DNA of 42,206 nt from an uncultured Gammaproteobacteria bacterium (GCA_938074525.1 CALJEX010000009.1:1-42206), one strand, 5' to 3'; shown: positions 23,082 through 32,767, numbered from the stretch's first letter. Notes: generated by a model not told the origin, from the sequence alone. Translations and numbers: made by a program.

Positions 23082-23093
23082 GTGGCGATGAAG

Positions 23094-24980
23094 TTACTCG
23101 TTAGAAAATTGAGGCAGCAGAGTAGGTTTGCCATTTACGAACTTAGCCCAATTAAGTTCACGGAAAATTTTATTACTCTGTTGGATTCTAAGTTTTCCTG
23201 TAAGCCCGTTATAACGCTCATAAGGTAATGCGGCGAGCTCTGCTAACTTTAGAGGTAAGTAGTAGGCATCTATTCCGAGTGCAGCAAATCTTGGTAGTAG
23301 ACGATAAGATTCACCGGCTTCAAGTTCAAGTAGTTCACGCATGAGCTCATGGTCTGCAGAAGGCTTTAGCAACCAGGGCATATCGCAATATAAAACATCA
23401 TTCACATCTCGGTCCCTAGAAACATTTTCAATCCCTGAGAATACGTGTGAGGTGCTATAGACGGGTAAATCTGTTGCATAGTAATAATTGATCTGAGAGC
23501 GAATTAAACGTGCAGTACGAGGAGATGCAACCATGAAGATCATGTCTACGTCCTGACGTCTGCGTGGTTCAAATTCGATATTCTGTCCTAATGTGGATTT
23601 AAGTTTTCTATATCGTGATTCGCTTTGGTCTAATTGTAAGGCCAATTTTAATGGTGCGGAAAAATCAGTGTCGTTAGACGCATAGTATTGAATATCTAAA
23701 ACAATACCGTTGAGTTCTTCAAAGCGAGATTGAAATGTTTTAGCAAGTCTCTCTCCCCATTCTCCACTAGGTGCCACTATGATCGCGCTAATATGTTCAT
23801 CTAACGATGCACGTTCAGCAACTTGTGTCGCTTCATCTTCTGGTAATAAGCCAAATTGAAATAAATTGCTTGGGGTTTGCGCGTAGTCTGATATGTAATT
23901 AAGCGTCAATACTGGGACAGGTAATTCTGTTTGTTGAGATAGAAGCTCAACAGATTCTTTCTTTAAAGGTCCAATCACAAAGTCTGCGCCATCATCCACT
24001 GCGCGTTGGTAGTGATATACAATGTCAGCAGGATTATCGCCGGTATCGTATAACTCGATATGTGGAGCATATTGGTCTTCTGTACGTAATTCTCTTGCGG
24101 AAACGATGCCAGCGTAAATTACTTTAGCAATCTTCTCGTAGCGTCCTGACATAGGTAGCAATAAAGCTACTCTTTCTGGCACAGCAAAGAAATTTTCAAA
24201 ACTTTCTAATATGGAAGTAAGTAAATTATCTGATGCGGGATGATTGGGGTGGGTACTGCGCCAATCATTGAGTGCGTAATTGAGCTGTTCAATGCTGGAA
24301 TAAGGCGCGCGTTTAGTTTGTGCCAGTTCAATCCATCCGACAAGTTCCTGGTTATTGCTGTTTAACCATGAAGCTAATTCTTCATCTCTGGCAATTGCCA
24401 GTAAACGCCAAATTTCATTTTGGTTATAAGAGGAGTCAGAGTGATTATTAATATGTTGTGATAACTCTGTTCTAGTTTTTAAGCTAGAGTGAGTATCACC
24501 AATACCACTAAATGCTTGTGCGCGTAGTTCAAGTATTTCTGCTATATGTGAAGGTGCGCGAGTCATTAGAGACTCTGGTAATAACGAGAGCACTTTGTTG
24601 AATTGTTCATGCTGTATAGCGATGCTTGATTGCGCAATGCGTTTGCGAGGAATTAATTCGAATGTTAAATTTTGTTCGTTAATTAAATTAAGATATTGTT
24701 GGGCAACATCGTAATCACCAGCGGAGACAGATAATTCTGCAGCTTGCAATTGAAATTGTTCTTTCTGAGGAGATGGTTCGGTTTGCGATACCTGCCAATA
24801 GATTTCTGCTGCTTTTTGATATTGACCCAGTTTAGTCAGCTTTTCAGCTTTTCTGATTTCAAGATTATCTGAGGCTGTGTCCGTGTTAGTTTGAAAGCTA
24901 GTTCCGCAACTGCTGATTAGCAATGTGCATATAATCAAAGTCAAGCAATGTGCTATGGTCTGTCGGGCTTTATTATTCAT
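23094..24980 (-). CDS. lpoA: LpoA, outer-membrane lipoprotein activator of PBP1a
   Basis: LpoA spans the periplasm from the outer membrane and activates the transpeptidase of penicillin-binding protein 1a. The 628-aa protein has a lipoprotein signal with lipobox LISSC (acylated C25). A TPR-like N-terminal domain (ARKAEKLTKLGQYQKAAEIYWQ-type repeats in the first 230 residues) is followed by a periplasmic binding protein-like C-terminal domain (VALLLPMSGRYEKIAKVIYAG, FVIGPLKKESV). It is divergent from rsmI across 51 bases, the standard gammaproteobacterial arrangement. Confidence 0.93.
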   Translation of the reverse strand: MNNKARQTIAHCLTLIICTLLISSCGTSFQTNTDTASDNLEIRKAEKLTKLGQYQKAAEIYWQVSQTEPSPQKEQFQLQAAELSVSAGDYDVAQQYLNLINEQNLTFELIPRKRIAQSSIAIQHEQFNKVLSLLPESLMTRAPSHIAEILELRAQAFSGIGDTHSSLKTRTELSQHINNHSDSSYNQNEIWRLLAIARDEELASWLNSNNQELVGWIELAQTKRAPYSSIEQLNYALNDWRSTHPNHPASDNLLTSILESFENFFAVPERVALLLPMSGRYEKIAKVIYAGIVSARELRTEDQYAPHIELYDTGDNPADIVYHYQRAVDDGADFVIGPLKKESVELLSQQTELPVPVLTLNYISDYAQTPSNLFQFGLLPEDEATQVAERASLDEHISAIIVAPSGEWGERLAKTFQSRFEELNGIVLDIQYYASNDTDFSAPLKLALQLDQSESRYRKLKSTLGQNIEFEPRRRQDVDMIFMVASPRTARLIRSQINYYYATDLPVYSTSHVFSGIENVSRDRDVNDVLYCDMPWLLKPSADHELMRELLELEAGESYRLLPRFAALGIDAYYLPLKLAELAALPYERYNGLTGKLRIQQSNKIFRELNWAKFVNGKPTLLPQFSNE

Positions 24981-25031
24981 GAATTTTTGTTATTTGATTT
25001 AATCGTGTTACTAAGGTCTTGAGGTGAAAAT

Positions 25032-25877
25032 TTGGCCACACTGTATATTGTTGCAACCCCAATTGGCAATCTTAAGGATATCACTTTACGTGCACTTGAG
25101 ACGTTAGAAAATGTGGCATTAGTCGCGGCTGAAGATACGCGTGTGGCTAAAAAACTGTTTAGTGCTCATGGTATTTCTACGCCACTGATTTCCTACCATC
25201 AACATAATGCCTCGCAACGCGATTCACAGTTATTGCTGGAAATAGAACAGGATAAAGATATTGCCTTAATTACTGATGCAGGCACGCCTTTAGTGAGTGA
25301 TCCTGGGCACTCCTTGGTCTCGGTATGCCTACAGAAAGGGGTGGAGGTAGTACCTATCCCTGGCGCATGCGCATCAATTACCGCTTTATCTGTTAACGAT
25401 TTCAATATCACTCGATTCTCTTTTGAGGGATTTTTGCCGCCTAAACGTGCTGCACGTATTAGTCGATTGCAACAATTAAGTCTATGTGAACATGCCACCA
25501 TACTTTATGAGGCTAAGCACCGTATAGTTGCCGTGCTAGAGGATATGCAATCCATATTTGGACCAGAAAGAAGGCTAATGATTGCACGTGAGTTAACTAA
25601 AATGCATGAACAGATCGTATCTGGTGAAGTGCAACAGCTATTAGAACAATTAAATAATGAGACGATTCCGCTTAAAGGAGAATTTGTCGTTATTATTGAA
25701 GGTGCTGATGGTAGTACACAAAACGACATTGATTTGCAAAATATGCGCTTATTGTTCTCTAAAGTAACCTCTGTTATGAGTCATAGAGACGCCGTCAGCT
25801 TGGCAATGAGCCTTACCTCTTTGCCTAAAAACACCTTGTATGACTTGGCTAGTGAGTATTATTCACCGAATGATTAA
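25032..25877 (+). CDS. rsmI: 16S rRNA (cytidine-1402-2'-O)-methyltransferase
   Basis: RsmI methylates the 2'-OH of C1402 in 16S rRNA using SAM; RsmH in this same window modifies the same base at N4. The 281-aa protein starts TLYIVATPIGNLKDITLRALETL and has AEDTRVAKKLF, ALITDAGTPLVSDPG and VVPIPGACASITAL, all tetrapyrrole-methylase-fold motifs of RsmI. The start is TTG 25032 with a GAGGTG site five bases upstream. rnpB follows 69 bases after the stop. Confidence 0.96.
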   Translation: MATLYIVATPIGNLKDITLRALETLENVALVAAEDTRVAKKLFSAHGISTPLISYHQHNASQRDSQLLLEIEQDKDIALITDAGTPLVSDPGHSLVSVCLQKGVEVVPIPGACASITALSVNDFNITRFSFEGFLPPKRAARISRLQQLSLCEHATILYEAKHRIVAVLEDMQSIFGPERRLMIARELTKMHEQIVSGEVQQLLEQLNNETIPLKGEFVVIIEGADGSTQNDIDLQNMRLLFSKVTSVMSHRDAVSLAMSLTSLPKNTLYDLASEYYSPND

Positions 25878-25946
25878 CGCCGTCGTTAATAGAACTATTT
25901 ATTTTCGGCAGTGATACCGTAAATCGTTTAGTGATACAGTCACTTA

Positions 25947-26301
25947 GAGAGTTGGTCGAGGCAATCGCTGTTGTTTAATCAACAGAGGAAAGTCCGGGCT
26001 CCATAGGACAGGGTGCCAGGTAACGCCTGGAGGGTGTAAGCCCATGGAAAGTGCAGCAGAAAATAAACCGCCTGTATTTATATAGGTAAGGGTGAAATGG
26101 TGCGGTAAGAGCGCACCGCGTTGATGGCAACATGAACGGCATGGTAAACCCCACCTGGAGCAAGACCAAATAGGGGAGTGGGTTGTTTTATAACCACATG
26201 TGGTCCGCATGGCTCCCGGGTAGGTCGCTTAAGGTGCCTGGTGACAGGCATCTCAGATGAATGATTGTCCACGACAAAACCCGGCTTACTGACCGACTCT
26301 C
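25947..26301 (+). ncRNA. rnpB: RNase P RNA, bacterial type A
   Basis: This is the catalytic RNA that matures tRNA 5' ends. Diagnostic conserved blocks are GAGGAAAGTCCGGGCTCCATA after the P3 region, the J-region GGTAACGCCTGG, GGGTGAAATGGTGCGGTAAGAGCGCACC, GGCAACATGAACGGCATGGTAAACCCC and the 3' ACCCGGCTTA. P1 is formed by GAGAGTTGGTC (25947-25957) and GACCGACTCTC (26291-26301), which sets the ends. About 355 nt is a normal length. It sits between rsmI and mraZ as in Pseudomonas. Protein-coding frames within it are spurious. Confidence 0.97.
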
Positions 26302-26466
26302 ATCTTAAATATATCTTATCAAGTGCAAACTTAAAGTAGACTCTCATCAAGGGCTATCAAGTCCTTAATTAGCATCGATTTTCACTAAGTAAATTCTTGA
26401 AAATCTTCAGTAAGTAATTGTCTTACAAGGCAAAATTCCCGATAAACGGCCTATTTTAGCTTGCTT
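26302..26466. other. rnpB 3' flank with two small hairpins
   Basis: AAGGGCT-atca-AGTCCTT (26349-26366, one G-U pair) and GATTTTC/GAAAATC (26377-26405, 15-base loop) lie after rnpB. Neither has a T-run, so rnpB has no textbook terminator; the first hairpin is the better candidate 3' end. The string GACTCTCATC occurs at the end of rnpB and again about 44 bases later. Confidence 0.4.
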
Positions 26467-26496
26467 TTTACACTCTTGATTTCTATAGTGTATAAA
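26467..26496 (+). promoter_or_regulatory. Candidate promoter of the mraZ-dcw operon
   Basis: TTTACA (26467-26472) and TATAAA (26491-26496) with an 18-base spacer each match the sigma-70 consensus at five of six positions. An alternative pair, TTGCTT (26461-26466) and TATAGT (26484-26489) with 17 bases, overlaps it. Start of transcription would fall inside the TGG repeats upstream of mraZ. Confidence 0.55.
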
Positions 26497-26498
26497 TG

Positions 26499-26532
26499 TG
26501 GGTAAAAGTGGTATTTAGTGAATTTTTTGGGA
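26499..26532 (+). promoter_or_regulatory. Candidate MraZ operator repeats
   Basis: TGGGT (26499), TGGTA (26509) and TGAAT (26519) lie at exact 10-base spacing, followed by TGGGA at 26528. MraZ is known to bind TGGGN direct repeats spaced by 5 bases upstream of its own gene. The conservation decays across the array, so only some boxes may be functional. Confidence 0.5.
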
Positions 26533-26545
26533 TAGAACAACAAGA

Positions 26546-26998
26546 ATGTTTCGAGGCATCACAGCAACAACAATTGACGCAAAAGCGCGCATTACAGTGC
26601 CAACAAAGCACCGTGATGAGATTAAAGCTGTCTGTGGTGGTCAAATTGTGCTCACAGTTGATGTTGACGGTTGTTTGCTCATTTACCCATTACCAGAGTG
26701 GGAGCGCTTTGAGGCCGATCTTCGCGCACTACCTAACGTTGGTAAGCAAGTGCGTCGCTGGCATCGAATTTATTTGGGACACGCTAGACCATGTGAGATC
26801 GATGGTCAATCACGAATATTGTTGCCACAAGAATTACGTGATTTCGCAAAGCTAAAAAAGAATGTTTGCCTGGTTGGGCAAGGCAATAAATTTGAGCTAT
26901 GGGACGAAACAAGGTGGCACGAGAATTGTGAGGACTGGATTAATCAAGAAGTAAATACGGCAGCAGAAGAATCTGCATTAGCGCAATTGAAAATTTAA
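26546..26998 (+). CDS. mraZ: MraZ, DNA-binding regulator of the dcw cluster
   Basis: MraZ is a ring-forming AbrB-fold transcription factor that represses the dcw operon in E. coli. The 150-aa protein starts MFRGITATTIDAKARITVPTK and has two MraZ half-domains, the second with GHARPCEIDGQSRILLPQEL. The DxKGR-type motif is DAKARI in the first repeat and DGQSRI in the second. It is first in the cluster, just after candidate MraZ boxes. An overlapping frame starting at 26496 is spurious. Confidence 0.96.
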   Translation: MFRGITATTIDAKARITVPTKHRDEIKAVCGGQIVLTVDVDGCLLIYPLPEWERFEADLRALPNVGKQVRRWHRIYLGHARPCEIDGQSRILLPQELRDFAKLKKNVCLVGQGNKFELWDETRWHENCEDWINQEVNTAAEESALAQLKI

Positions 26999-27004
26999 TT
27001 GAGC

Positions 27005-27937
27005 ATGCAAGTAGTTACAACTCATGTACCAGTGCTGTTACATGAGTCTTTACATGGATTGAGAGTTAAGCCTGAGGGAGTTTACATAGATTGCACGTTT
27101 GGGCGTGGCGGACATAGTCATGTCTTGCTAGAGGAGCTAAGCGATCAAGGAAAGTTGTATGTATTAGACCAAGATCCAAGTGCGATTGAATGTGCACAAC
27201 AAAAATTAGGTGACGATAAAAGAGTAAAAATAATTCATCAAACGTTTGCAAATCTTGCGCAAGTGGGGAGAGACAATGACTTGCTAACTAAAGTGGATGG
27301 TATCTTTTTTGATTTGGGCGTGTCTTCGCCGCAATTAGATGAGTCGCAGAGAGGCTTTAGTTTTAGTCACGATGGGCCTTTAGATATGCGTATGAATACA
27401 AGCGCGGGAATTACTGCAGCAGAATGGTTGGCGAGTGTTTCAGTAAAAGAGTTTATAAATGTGCTACGCGAGTTTGGGGAAGAACGGCTTGCAAAAAAAA
27501 TTGCTAGTAGAGTATTGGAGCAGCAGCAAATTTGTGCAATTACTACGACTCAACAGTTAGCAGAAATTGTTAAAACTTGTTATCCGACTAATTATCAGGG
27601 GATACATCCTGCAACAAGAACGTTTCAAGCAATAAGAATAGCAATTAATGAAGAGTTGCAAGCTTTGCAGCAAGGATTGGAAGCAGCATTTGATTTATTG
27701 AATGGTGGAGGACGTTTAGCGGTAATTAGTTTCCATAGTTTAGAAGATCGAATAGTTAAGCGTTTTATACGTGATACTAAACAAGAAGACTTATTGCCTA
27801 AATTACCGGTGATGCCGGAGTTGAATGATCATTTGAAATCGGTGGGTAAATTAATTCGTCCTTCCGAACAAGAGTTGAAAGTAAATCCGCGCTGTAGAAG
27901 TGCGCGACTTCGGATTGCAGAGAAGGTGCTTAAGTGA
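27005..27937 (+). CDS. rsmH: 16S rRNA (cytosine-1402-N4)-methyltransferase
   Basis: RsmH (MraW) methylates N4 of C1402 in 16S rRNA. The protein has HVPVLLHESLHGL, the SAM-binding DCTFGRGGHSHVLLEEL, FDLGVSSPQLDESQRGFSF and ISFHSLEDRIVKRF motifs. I chose ATG 27005 (310 aa) over a TTG at 26999 that directly abuts the mraZ stop; the two differ by two residues. Its end overlaps the ftsL start. Confidence 0.96.
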   Translation: MQVVTTHVPVLLHESLHGLRVKPEGVYIDCTFGRGGHSHVLLEELSDQGKLYVLDQDPSAIECAQQKLGDDKRVKIIHQTFANLAQVGRDNDLLTKVDGIFFDLGVSSPQLDESQRGFSFSHDGPLDMRMNTSAGITAAEWLASVSVKEFINVLREFGEERLAKKIASRVLEQQQICAITTTQQLAEIVKTCYPTNYQGIHPATRTFQAIRIAINEELQALQQGLEAAFDLLNGGGRLAVISFHSLEDRIVKRFIRDTKQEDLLPKLPVMPELNDHLKSVGKLIRPSEQELKVNPRCRSARLRIAEKVLK

Positions 27938-28206
27938 AATTAACTGCGCTAGTGGTTTTTTATTTGATAGTGGTAATTAGCGCCTCAGGGTTGGTGTATA
28001 GCAAACACTTACAAAGAAGACATTTTGTTGAATTGCAGGCCTTGCAGGAAGCTGGGTCTCAATTGGAAACGGAGTGGGAACAGTTGTTGCTTGAAGAAAG
28101 TGCTTGGTCAAATCAAGCGCGTATTGAACAAATTGCAAATACTGAATTAGGGATGCATCTGGTTAACCATTCTGATGTGGTGATGTTGGAGTTGAAATCT
28201 AAATGA
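27934..28206 (+). CDS. ftsL: FtsL, cell-division protein
   Basis: FtsL is a bitopic division protein that forms a complex with FtsB and FtsQ and activates FtsWI. The 90-aa protein has a short N-terminal cytoplasmic start, one transmembrane helix (about 3-22) and a periplasmic leucine-zipper-like coiled coil (VELQALQEAGSQLETEWEQLLLEE). GTG start overlaps the rsmH stop. It was called mainly from position and architecture, as sequence conservation in this family is low. Confidence 0.9.
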   Translation: MKLTALVVFYLIVVISASGLVYSKHLQRRHFVELQALQEAGSQLETEWEQLLLEESAWSNQARIEQIANTELGMHLVNHSDVVMLELKSK

Positions 28207-28216
28207 GACAGGTTGA

Positions 28217-29932
28217 ATGAGAAGAGCTAAAGCAAAGGTATTTGCCGGGCGTAGATACCTGCTTTTATTTGCTGTGTTTTGCATATTCATGCTGTTGTTT
28301 GCGCGCGCTGCACAGTTACAACTTTTGCATGCCGATTTTTATAATGAAGAAGGTTCAAATAGACATGTGCGTACGGTTGAGATACCCGCCAACCGAGGCG
28401 TAATAACAGATCGTTATGGAGAAGCGTTGGCCATTAGTACGCCAGTGTATTCAATATGGGCGCATCCTAAAACTGCGCTAGAAAATCCTCAATCGATTAT
28501 AGATGCTACCAATGTGCTGGATCTTAATAATAATGCGCTAACAAAAAAACTTAGGCAAAGACAAAATAAGCAATTTGTATATGTGAAACGTCATGTGTTC
28601 CCAGATGTGGCTGATGAGCTTAAACAGAAAAAAGTCACTGGCATTTCAGCGATTAGAGAATATCGACGTTACTATCCAACAGGAGAGATGGCAGCTCATG
28701 TGGTTGGCCTGACCAATATAGATGACCAAGGTTTAGAGGGTGTTGAATTAGCCTTTGATGATTGGTTGCATGGTTCGCCAGGTAAAAAGCGCGTGTTAAA
28801 GAATGGTCGAGGGACGATCGTTGGTGATATTGGTCTGGTGACTGAGCCGCACCATGGGAAGGACTTAGTTCTATCGATTGATAAACGCATTCAGTATCTT
28901 GCTTACAGAGAATTAAAGCGCACTATTAGTCATCACAGCGCGAAGGCTGGTTCGATTGTTGTGTTGTCTGTTGATGATGGGGAAGTGTTAGCCATGGCTA
29001 ACTTGCCTGCATTTAATCCAAATGATCGCAGTCATACAAAAGTGGACTCAATTCGCAATCGTGCGATCACCGATTTGTTTGAGCCAGGGTCTACGGTAAA
29101 ACCATTCTTGATTGCTGCAGCGATAGAGAATGGCATCTATCAAGTGAATAGCAAAATTAATACTGCGCCAGGATATTTTAATTATGCAGGCTTATTGGTT
29201 AGTGACCATAGTAATTATGGTGTCGTGGATATGGAGGCGATATTAACTAAATCGAGTAATGTGGGTGCGGTACGCATTGCATTGAAAATGCCACAAGAGC
29301 AATTATGGGCACAATACCAATCTGTCGGTTTTGGTCAGTTAACGGGTTCAGGATTTCCTGGAGAACGTGCCGGAAAATTAGATAGCTACACTAATTGGAA
29401 TAAAACACAACGTGCCACCATGGCTTACGGCTATGGAATGTCTACAACAGCACTGCAATTAGCCCGAGCGTATTCGGTGATTGCCAATGATGGTGTGTTG
29501 TTGCCTGCTTCATTCGTAGTCAACGAGCGCGTGCCTGCCGGGCAGCGTGTGATGTCAGGCAGAACCGCAAAAGCAGTAAGAGAAATGCTTAAAGGCGTGT
29601 TGACTAAAGAAGGCACAGGCAGTCGCGCTAGCATGCAGGGTTATAGCGCTGCGGGCAAGACTGGGACTTCGCGAAAATCTCAAGGCGGTGGTTATTCTAA
29701 AGATAATTATATCGCATTATTTGTAGGTATGGCGCCAGCAGATACTCCAAAAGTGGTGGTTGTTGTGTTGATCGATCAGCCCATTAAGAAAGATGGGTAT
29801 TACGGTGGCGAAGTAGCCGCGCCACTTTTCTCGCGAATTACTGAAGGTGCATTACGTTTAATGAGCGTGCCGCCTAATCTTATTGATGATGAAAAGCGCG
29901 GCTTATTGTTGACGGAGTCACGAGAGCAATGA
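28217..29932 (+). CDS. ftsI: FtsI (PBP3), septal peptidoglycan transpeptidase
   Basis: FtsI cross-links septal peptidoglycan together with the FtsW glycosyltransferase. The 571-aa class B penicillin-binding protein has a single N-terminal transmembrane segment (about 13-32), a dimerisation domain, and the transpeptidase motifs STVKPF (SxxK nucleophile), SSN and KTGTS. IPANRGVITDRYGEALAIS is the usual class B N-terminal motif. Length is normal and its stop overlaps the murE start (ATGA). Confidence 0.97.
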   Translation: MRRAKAKVFAGRRYLLLFAVFCIFMLLFARAAQLQLLHADFYNEEGSNRHVRTVEIPANRGVITDRYGEALAISTPVYSIWAHPKTALENPQSIIDATNVLDLNNNALTKKLRQRQNKQFVYVKRHVFPDVADELKQKKVTGISAIREYRRYYPTGEMAAHVVGLTNIDDQGLEGVELAFDDWLHGSPGKKRVLKNGRGTIVGDIGLVTEPHHGKDLVLSIDKRIQYLAYRELKRTISHHSAKAGSIVVLSVDDGEVLAMANLPAFNPNDRSHTKVDSIRNRAITDLFEPGSTVKPFLIAAAIENGIYQVNSKINTAPGYFNYAGLLVSDHSNYGVVDMEAILTKSSNVGAVRIALKMPQEQLWAQYQSVGFGQLTGSGFPGERAGKLDSYTNWNKTQRATMAYGYGMSTTALQLARAYSVIANDGVLLPASFVVNERVPAGQRVMSGRTAKAVREMLKGVLTKEGTGSRASMQGYSAAGKTGTSRKSQGGGYSKDNYIALFVGMAPADTPKVVVVVLIDQPIKKDGYYGGEVAAPLFSRITEGALRLMSVPPNLIDDEKRGLLLTESREQ

Positions 29933-31416
29933 GTACACATAAGAATCAACGCACAATGTTAGTGAGTGAGCTACTTGCCGATGTGGTTGATGTTGATCCA
30001 TTGAAGGATGTTCGTGTAACGGGCATTAGCGAATATAGCGGTGACGTCGAAAGTGGAGATTTGTTTGTTGCCACTTCTGGTCTCGATTATGTACAGGATG
30101 CAATCACTAATGGTGCAGCGGCTATCATATATAAGGCATCGTCTGATGCAAAGAAAATACAGATAGATAGCGTAGTGCCTACGTTTGATTGCGAGGCGCT
30201 GGATGAATGTGTGAGAGAAATAGCTAAGCGATTTTACGGTGAGGTAAATGACGCAATTAAGACTGTTGCTATTACAGGTACAGATGGAAAATCATCGGTT
30301 GCTCATTTGATAGCACAGGCATTGGAGAAATTACAAGAGCCGTGTGGATTGATTGGAACTTTAGGCTATGGTCGTTTAGGTGGCCTCGTGGACGCCACGC
30401 ATACCACGCCTCCGAAATCTAGAATTGCTAGAGAGTATTTTCAATTTGAGAAAACAGGCTGTACAGCAGTTGCGATTGAGGCTTCCTCACATGGGATTCA
30501 GCAAAAACGGTTACAGGATTTGCCTATACATACTGCTGTGTTAACTAATATTACTCGGGATCATTTGGATTATCACAGCTCGGTAGAAGAATATATACAA
30601 GCTAAAGCAGGTTTATTTTTTACTCATAATCCCAAGTATGCGGTAATCAATATTGATGATGCGACAGGTTGTCAATGGAGCGAACAATTAGCCTCCTTGT
30701 TAGATGTGATTACATTTTCTTTATCTAATGACAATGCAGATATTTATGCCTGCGATGTTAAGTATTTGCCAAATGCAACAGCAATGCAGCTATCGATTAA
30801 GCAGAAAGTAATTAATGTAAATGTGCCGTTACTTGGCGAGTTTAATGTGCTCAATATGCTCGCGGTGGCTGCAGTACTGGTAAGTATGGGTAAAGATTAT
30901 TTACAGATAGAAAAAGCACTGAATGATTTGCAAGCAGTTCCTGGGCGTATGCAAGCGGTGATAACAAATAATGCGACCACCGTTATTATTGATTATGCAC
31001 ATACGACTGCTGCATTATTTGCTGCGTTAAACGCAGTGCGTGAACATTGTTTGGGGAAATTAATTTGCGTATTTGGCTGTGGTGGAAATCGCGACACAGG
31101 CAAGCGTTCTCAGATGGGAGAAATGGCAATACGATATGCCGATTTTTCAGTAATTACCTCTGATAATCCGCGCAATGAAAATCCGCAAGAGATTATTGAC
31201 CAGATAGTTGAAGGTTGTGTTGATGGTAATAACTATAAAATTATTGTCGACAGAAAGGCAGCGATCATTAGCGCATTGAATATGGCAGGCGCAGATGATG
31301 CAGTGCTCATTGCTGGTAAAGGTCACGAGAAATATCAATATATCAATAATCAGAAAATTGCATTTGATGATGTTGAAGTTGCAAAGCAAGAAATAGCGAG
31401 ACTCGCTAATGGGTAA
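29929..31416 (+). CDS. murE: UDP-MurNAc-L-Ala-D-Glu:meso-diaminopimelate ligase
   Basis: MurE adds the third amino acid of the peptidoglycan stem peptide. The 495-aa Mur ligase has the ATP loop ITGTDGKSSVAHL, the ThhPPK substrate region, IDYAHTTAAL, and CVFGCGGNRDTGKRSQMG. The specificity motif SDNPRNENP (DNPR) indicates meso-diaminopimelate, as expected for a Gram-negative bacterium. The P-loop has Asp instead of the more usual Asn (TGTNGK). It overlaps ftsI by four bases and murF by eight. Confidence 0.97.
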   Translation: MSTHKNQRTMLVSELLADVVDVDPLKDVRVTGISEYSGDVESGDLFVATSGLDYVQDAITNGAAAIIYKASSDAKKIQIDSVVPTFDCEALDECVREIAKRFYGEVNDAIKTVAITGTDGKSSVAHLIAQALEKLQEPCGLIGTLGYGRLGGLVDATHTTPPKSRIAREYFQFEKTGCTAVAIEASSHGIQQKRLQDLPIHTAVLTNITRDHLDYHSSVEEYIQAKAGLFFTHNPKYAVINIDDATGCQWSEQLASLLDVITFSLSNDNADIYACDVKYLPNATAMQLSIKQKVINVNVPLLGEFNVLNMLAVAAVLVSMGKDYLQIEKALNDLQAVPGRMQAVITNNATTVIIDYAHTTAALFAALNAVREHCLGKLICVFGCGGNRDTGKRSQMGEMAIRYADFSVITSDNPRNENPQEIIDQIVEGCVDGNNYKIIVDRKAAIISALNMAGADDAVLIAGKGHEKYQYINNQKIAFDDVEVAKQEIARLANG

Positions 31417-32755
31417 CTGGTTACATTTAAGTGAGGTTGCCAATATGGCACAAGGACAGTTGTTGGGTAATGACGTTGTGATTAATGCATTATCAACTGA
31501 TACGAGAAACTTGCATGAGGGTGACTTGTTTGTCGCACTTGAGGGCGAACGCTTTGATGGTCATAAGTTTATTGATGAGCATGTTGAGCAAACTGTGCAA
31601 GCTGTTTTGGTCCATAAAAGAATCGACACTAAACTGCCTCAAGTATTAGTAGATGATACGTTAAAAGGTTTATCGCGTTGGGCTCAAGCATGGAGAGATG
31701 CGGTTAATCCAAAGCTTGTTGCGGTAACGGGAAGTAATGGTAAGACCACCGTAAAACAAATGCTAAGTAGTGTGTTATCACGCGCAGGAAGTACCTGTTA
31801 TACCCAAGGCAATCTGAATAATCATATAGGTGTGCCGCTGACATTATTAAGTCTGCGTAAAAGCAATAAATTTGCAGTGATTGAAATGGGCGCTAACCAT
31901 TTTGGTGAAATTGACCACTTAAGCAGATTGGGCAAACCAGATGTTGCCGTAATCACTAATGCAGGTCCTGCTCACTTAGAAGGCTTTGGTTCGGTAGCAG
32001 GCGTGGCGCAGGCGAAAGGTGAAATCATTAATGGCGTTAAGACATCAGGTGCCGTGGTATTAAATGCTGATGATCAATATATCGATGTGTGGTTAGAGAT
32101 GGCTAAACAGCTAAAAATTATCACATTCGGTTTTTCTGAAAGCGCCAATGTGCGCGGAGAAATCAACAGTAAAAATATCTTATCTGTTAATGCTTGGGGT
32201 GAAAAGTTCGATATCAATCTCCCCTTTGCTGGTAAACATAATGCAAGTAATGCACTTGCTGTGATCGCTGCAAGCCATGAGATGGGTGTGGGTCTGCAAG
32301 ATATCAAGCAAGGACTTGAGAGTGCTGATCAAGTTAAAGGCAGATTGCAGATTAAAGCAGGTATTTCTAGCTCTACTATTATTGACGATACATATAACGC
32401 TAATCCCGCTTCGCTATGGGCTGCCGTCGAAGTGTTGTGTTCACAGGGGAAAGAGCCATGGCTAGTATTGGGTGACATGGGTGAGCTGGGTGATGAGGCA
32501 GAAACCATTCATACGCAAATTGGTGAGCAAGCTAAGTCAGCAGGAGTAAAAAAATTATTTGGGTTGGGCAAGCTTGCTAAATATGCTGTAAATGGTTTTG
32601 GTGAGAATGGATTTCATTTTGAGCAGCATGACGAATTAAGTAGCGAACTTCGTAATCAAGCCAATCCAGAGTGTTGCATTTTGGTGAAAGGTTCACGTGC
32701 GATGCATATGGAAGATGTGGTTAATATTTTGATCGATAACAAAACGATACATTAA
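31409..32755 (+). CDS. murF: UDP-MurNAc-tripeptide:D-Ala-D-Ala ligase
   Basis: MurF attaches D-Ala-D-Ala to complete the pentapeptide precursor. The 448-aa protein has ATP loop VAVTGSNGKTTVKQML, the family motif NLNNHIGVPLTLL, VIEMGANHFGEI, and IDDTYNANPASLWAAV. The start overlaps the murE end. The partner ligase ddl is encoded 7 kb downstream in the same cluster. Confidence 0.97.
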   Translation: MGNWLHLSEVANMAQGQLLGNDVVINALSTDTRNLHEGDLFVALEGERFDGHKFIDEHVEQTVQAVLVHKRIDTKLPQVLVDDTLKGLSRWAQAWRDAVNPKLVAVTGSNGKTTVKQMLSSVLSRAGSTCYTQGNLNNHIGVPLTLLSLRKSNKFAVIEMGANHFGEIDHLSRLGKPDVAVITNAGPAHLEGFGSVAGVAQAKGEIINGVKTSGAVVLNADDQYIDVWLEMAKQLKIITFGFSESANVRGEINSKNILSVNAWGEKFDINLPFAGKHNASNALAVIAASHEMGVGLQDIKQGLESADQVKGRLQIKAGISSSTIIDDTYNANPASLWAAVEVLCSQGKEPWLVLGDMGELGDEAETIHTQIGEQAKSAGVKKLFGLGKLAKYAVNGFGENGFHFEQHDELSSELRNQANPECCILVKGSRAMHMEDVVNILIDNKTIH

Positions 32756-32767
32756 CGAAGGGTTCAC

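Noticed and set aside
25944-26272. Three minus-strand open frames of 64-88 aa
   Set aside because: They lie wholly within the RNase P RNA gene and reflect its base composition.
26496-26855. 119-aa plus-strand frame overlapping mraZ
   Set aside because: It starts in the MraZ box region and runs out of frame through the well-supported mraZ gene.
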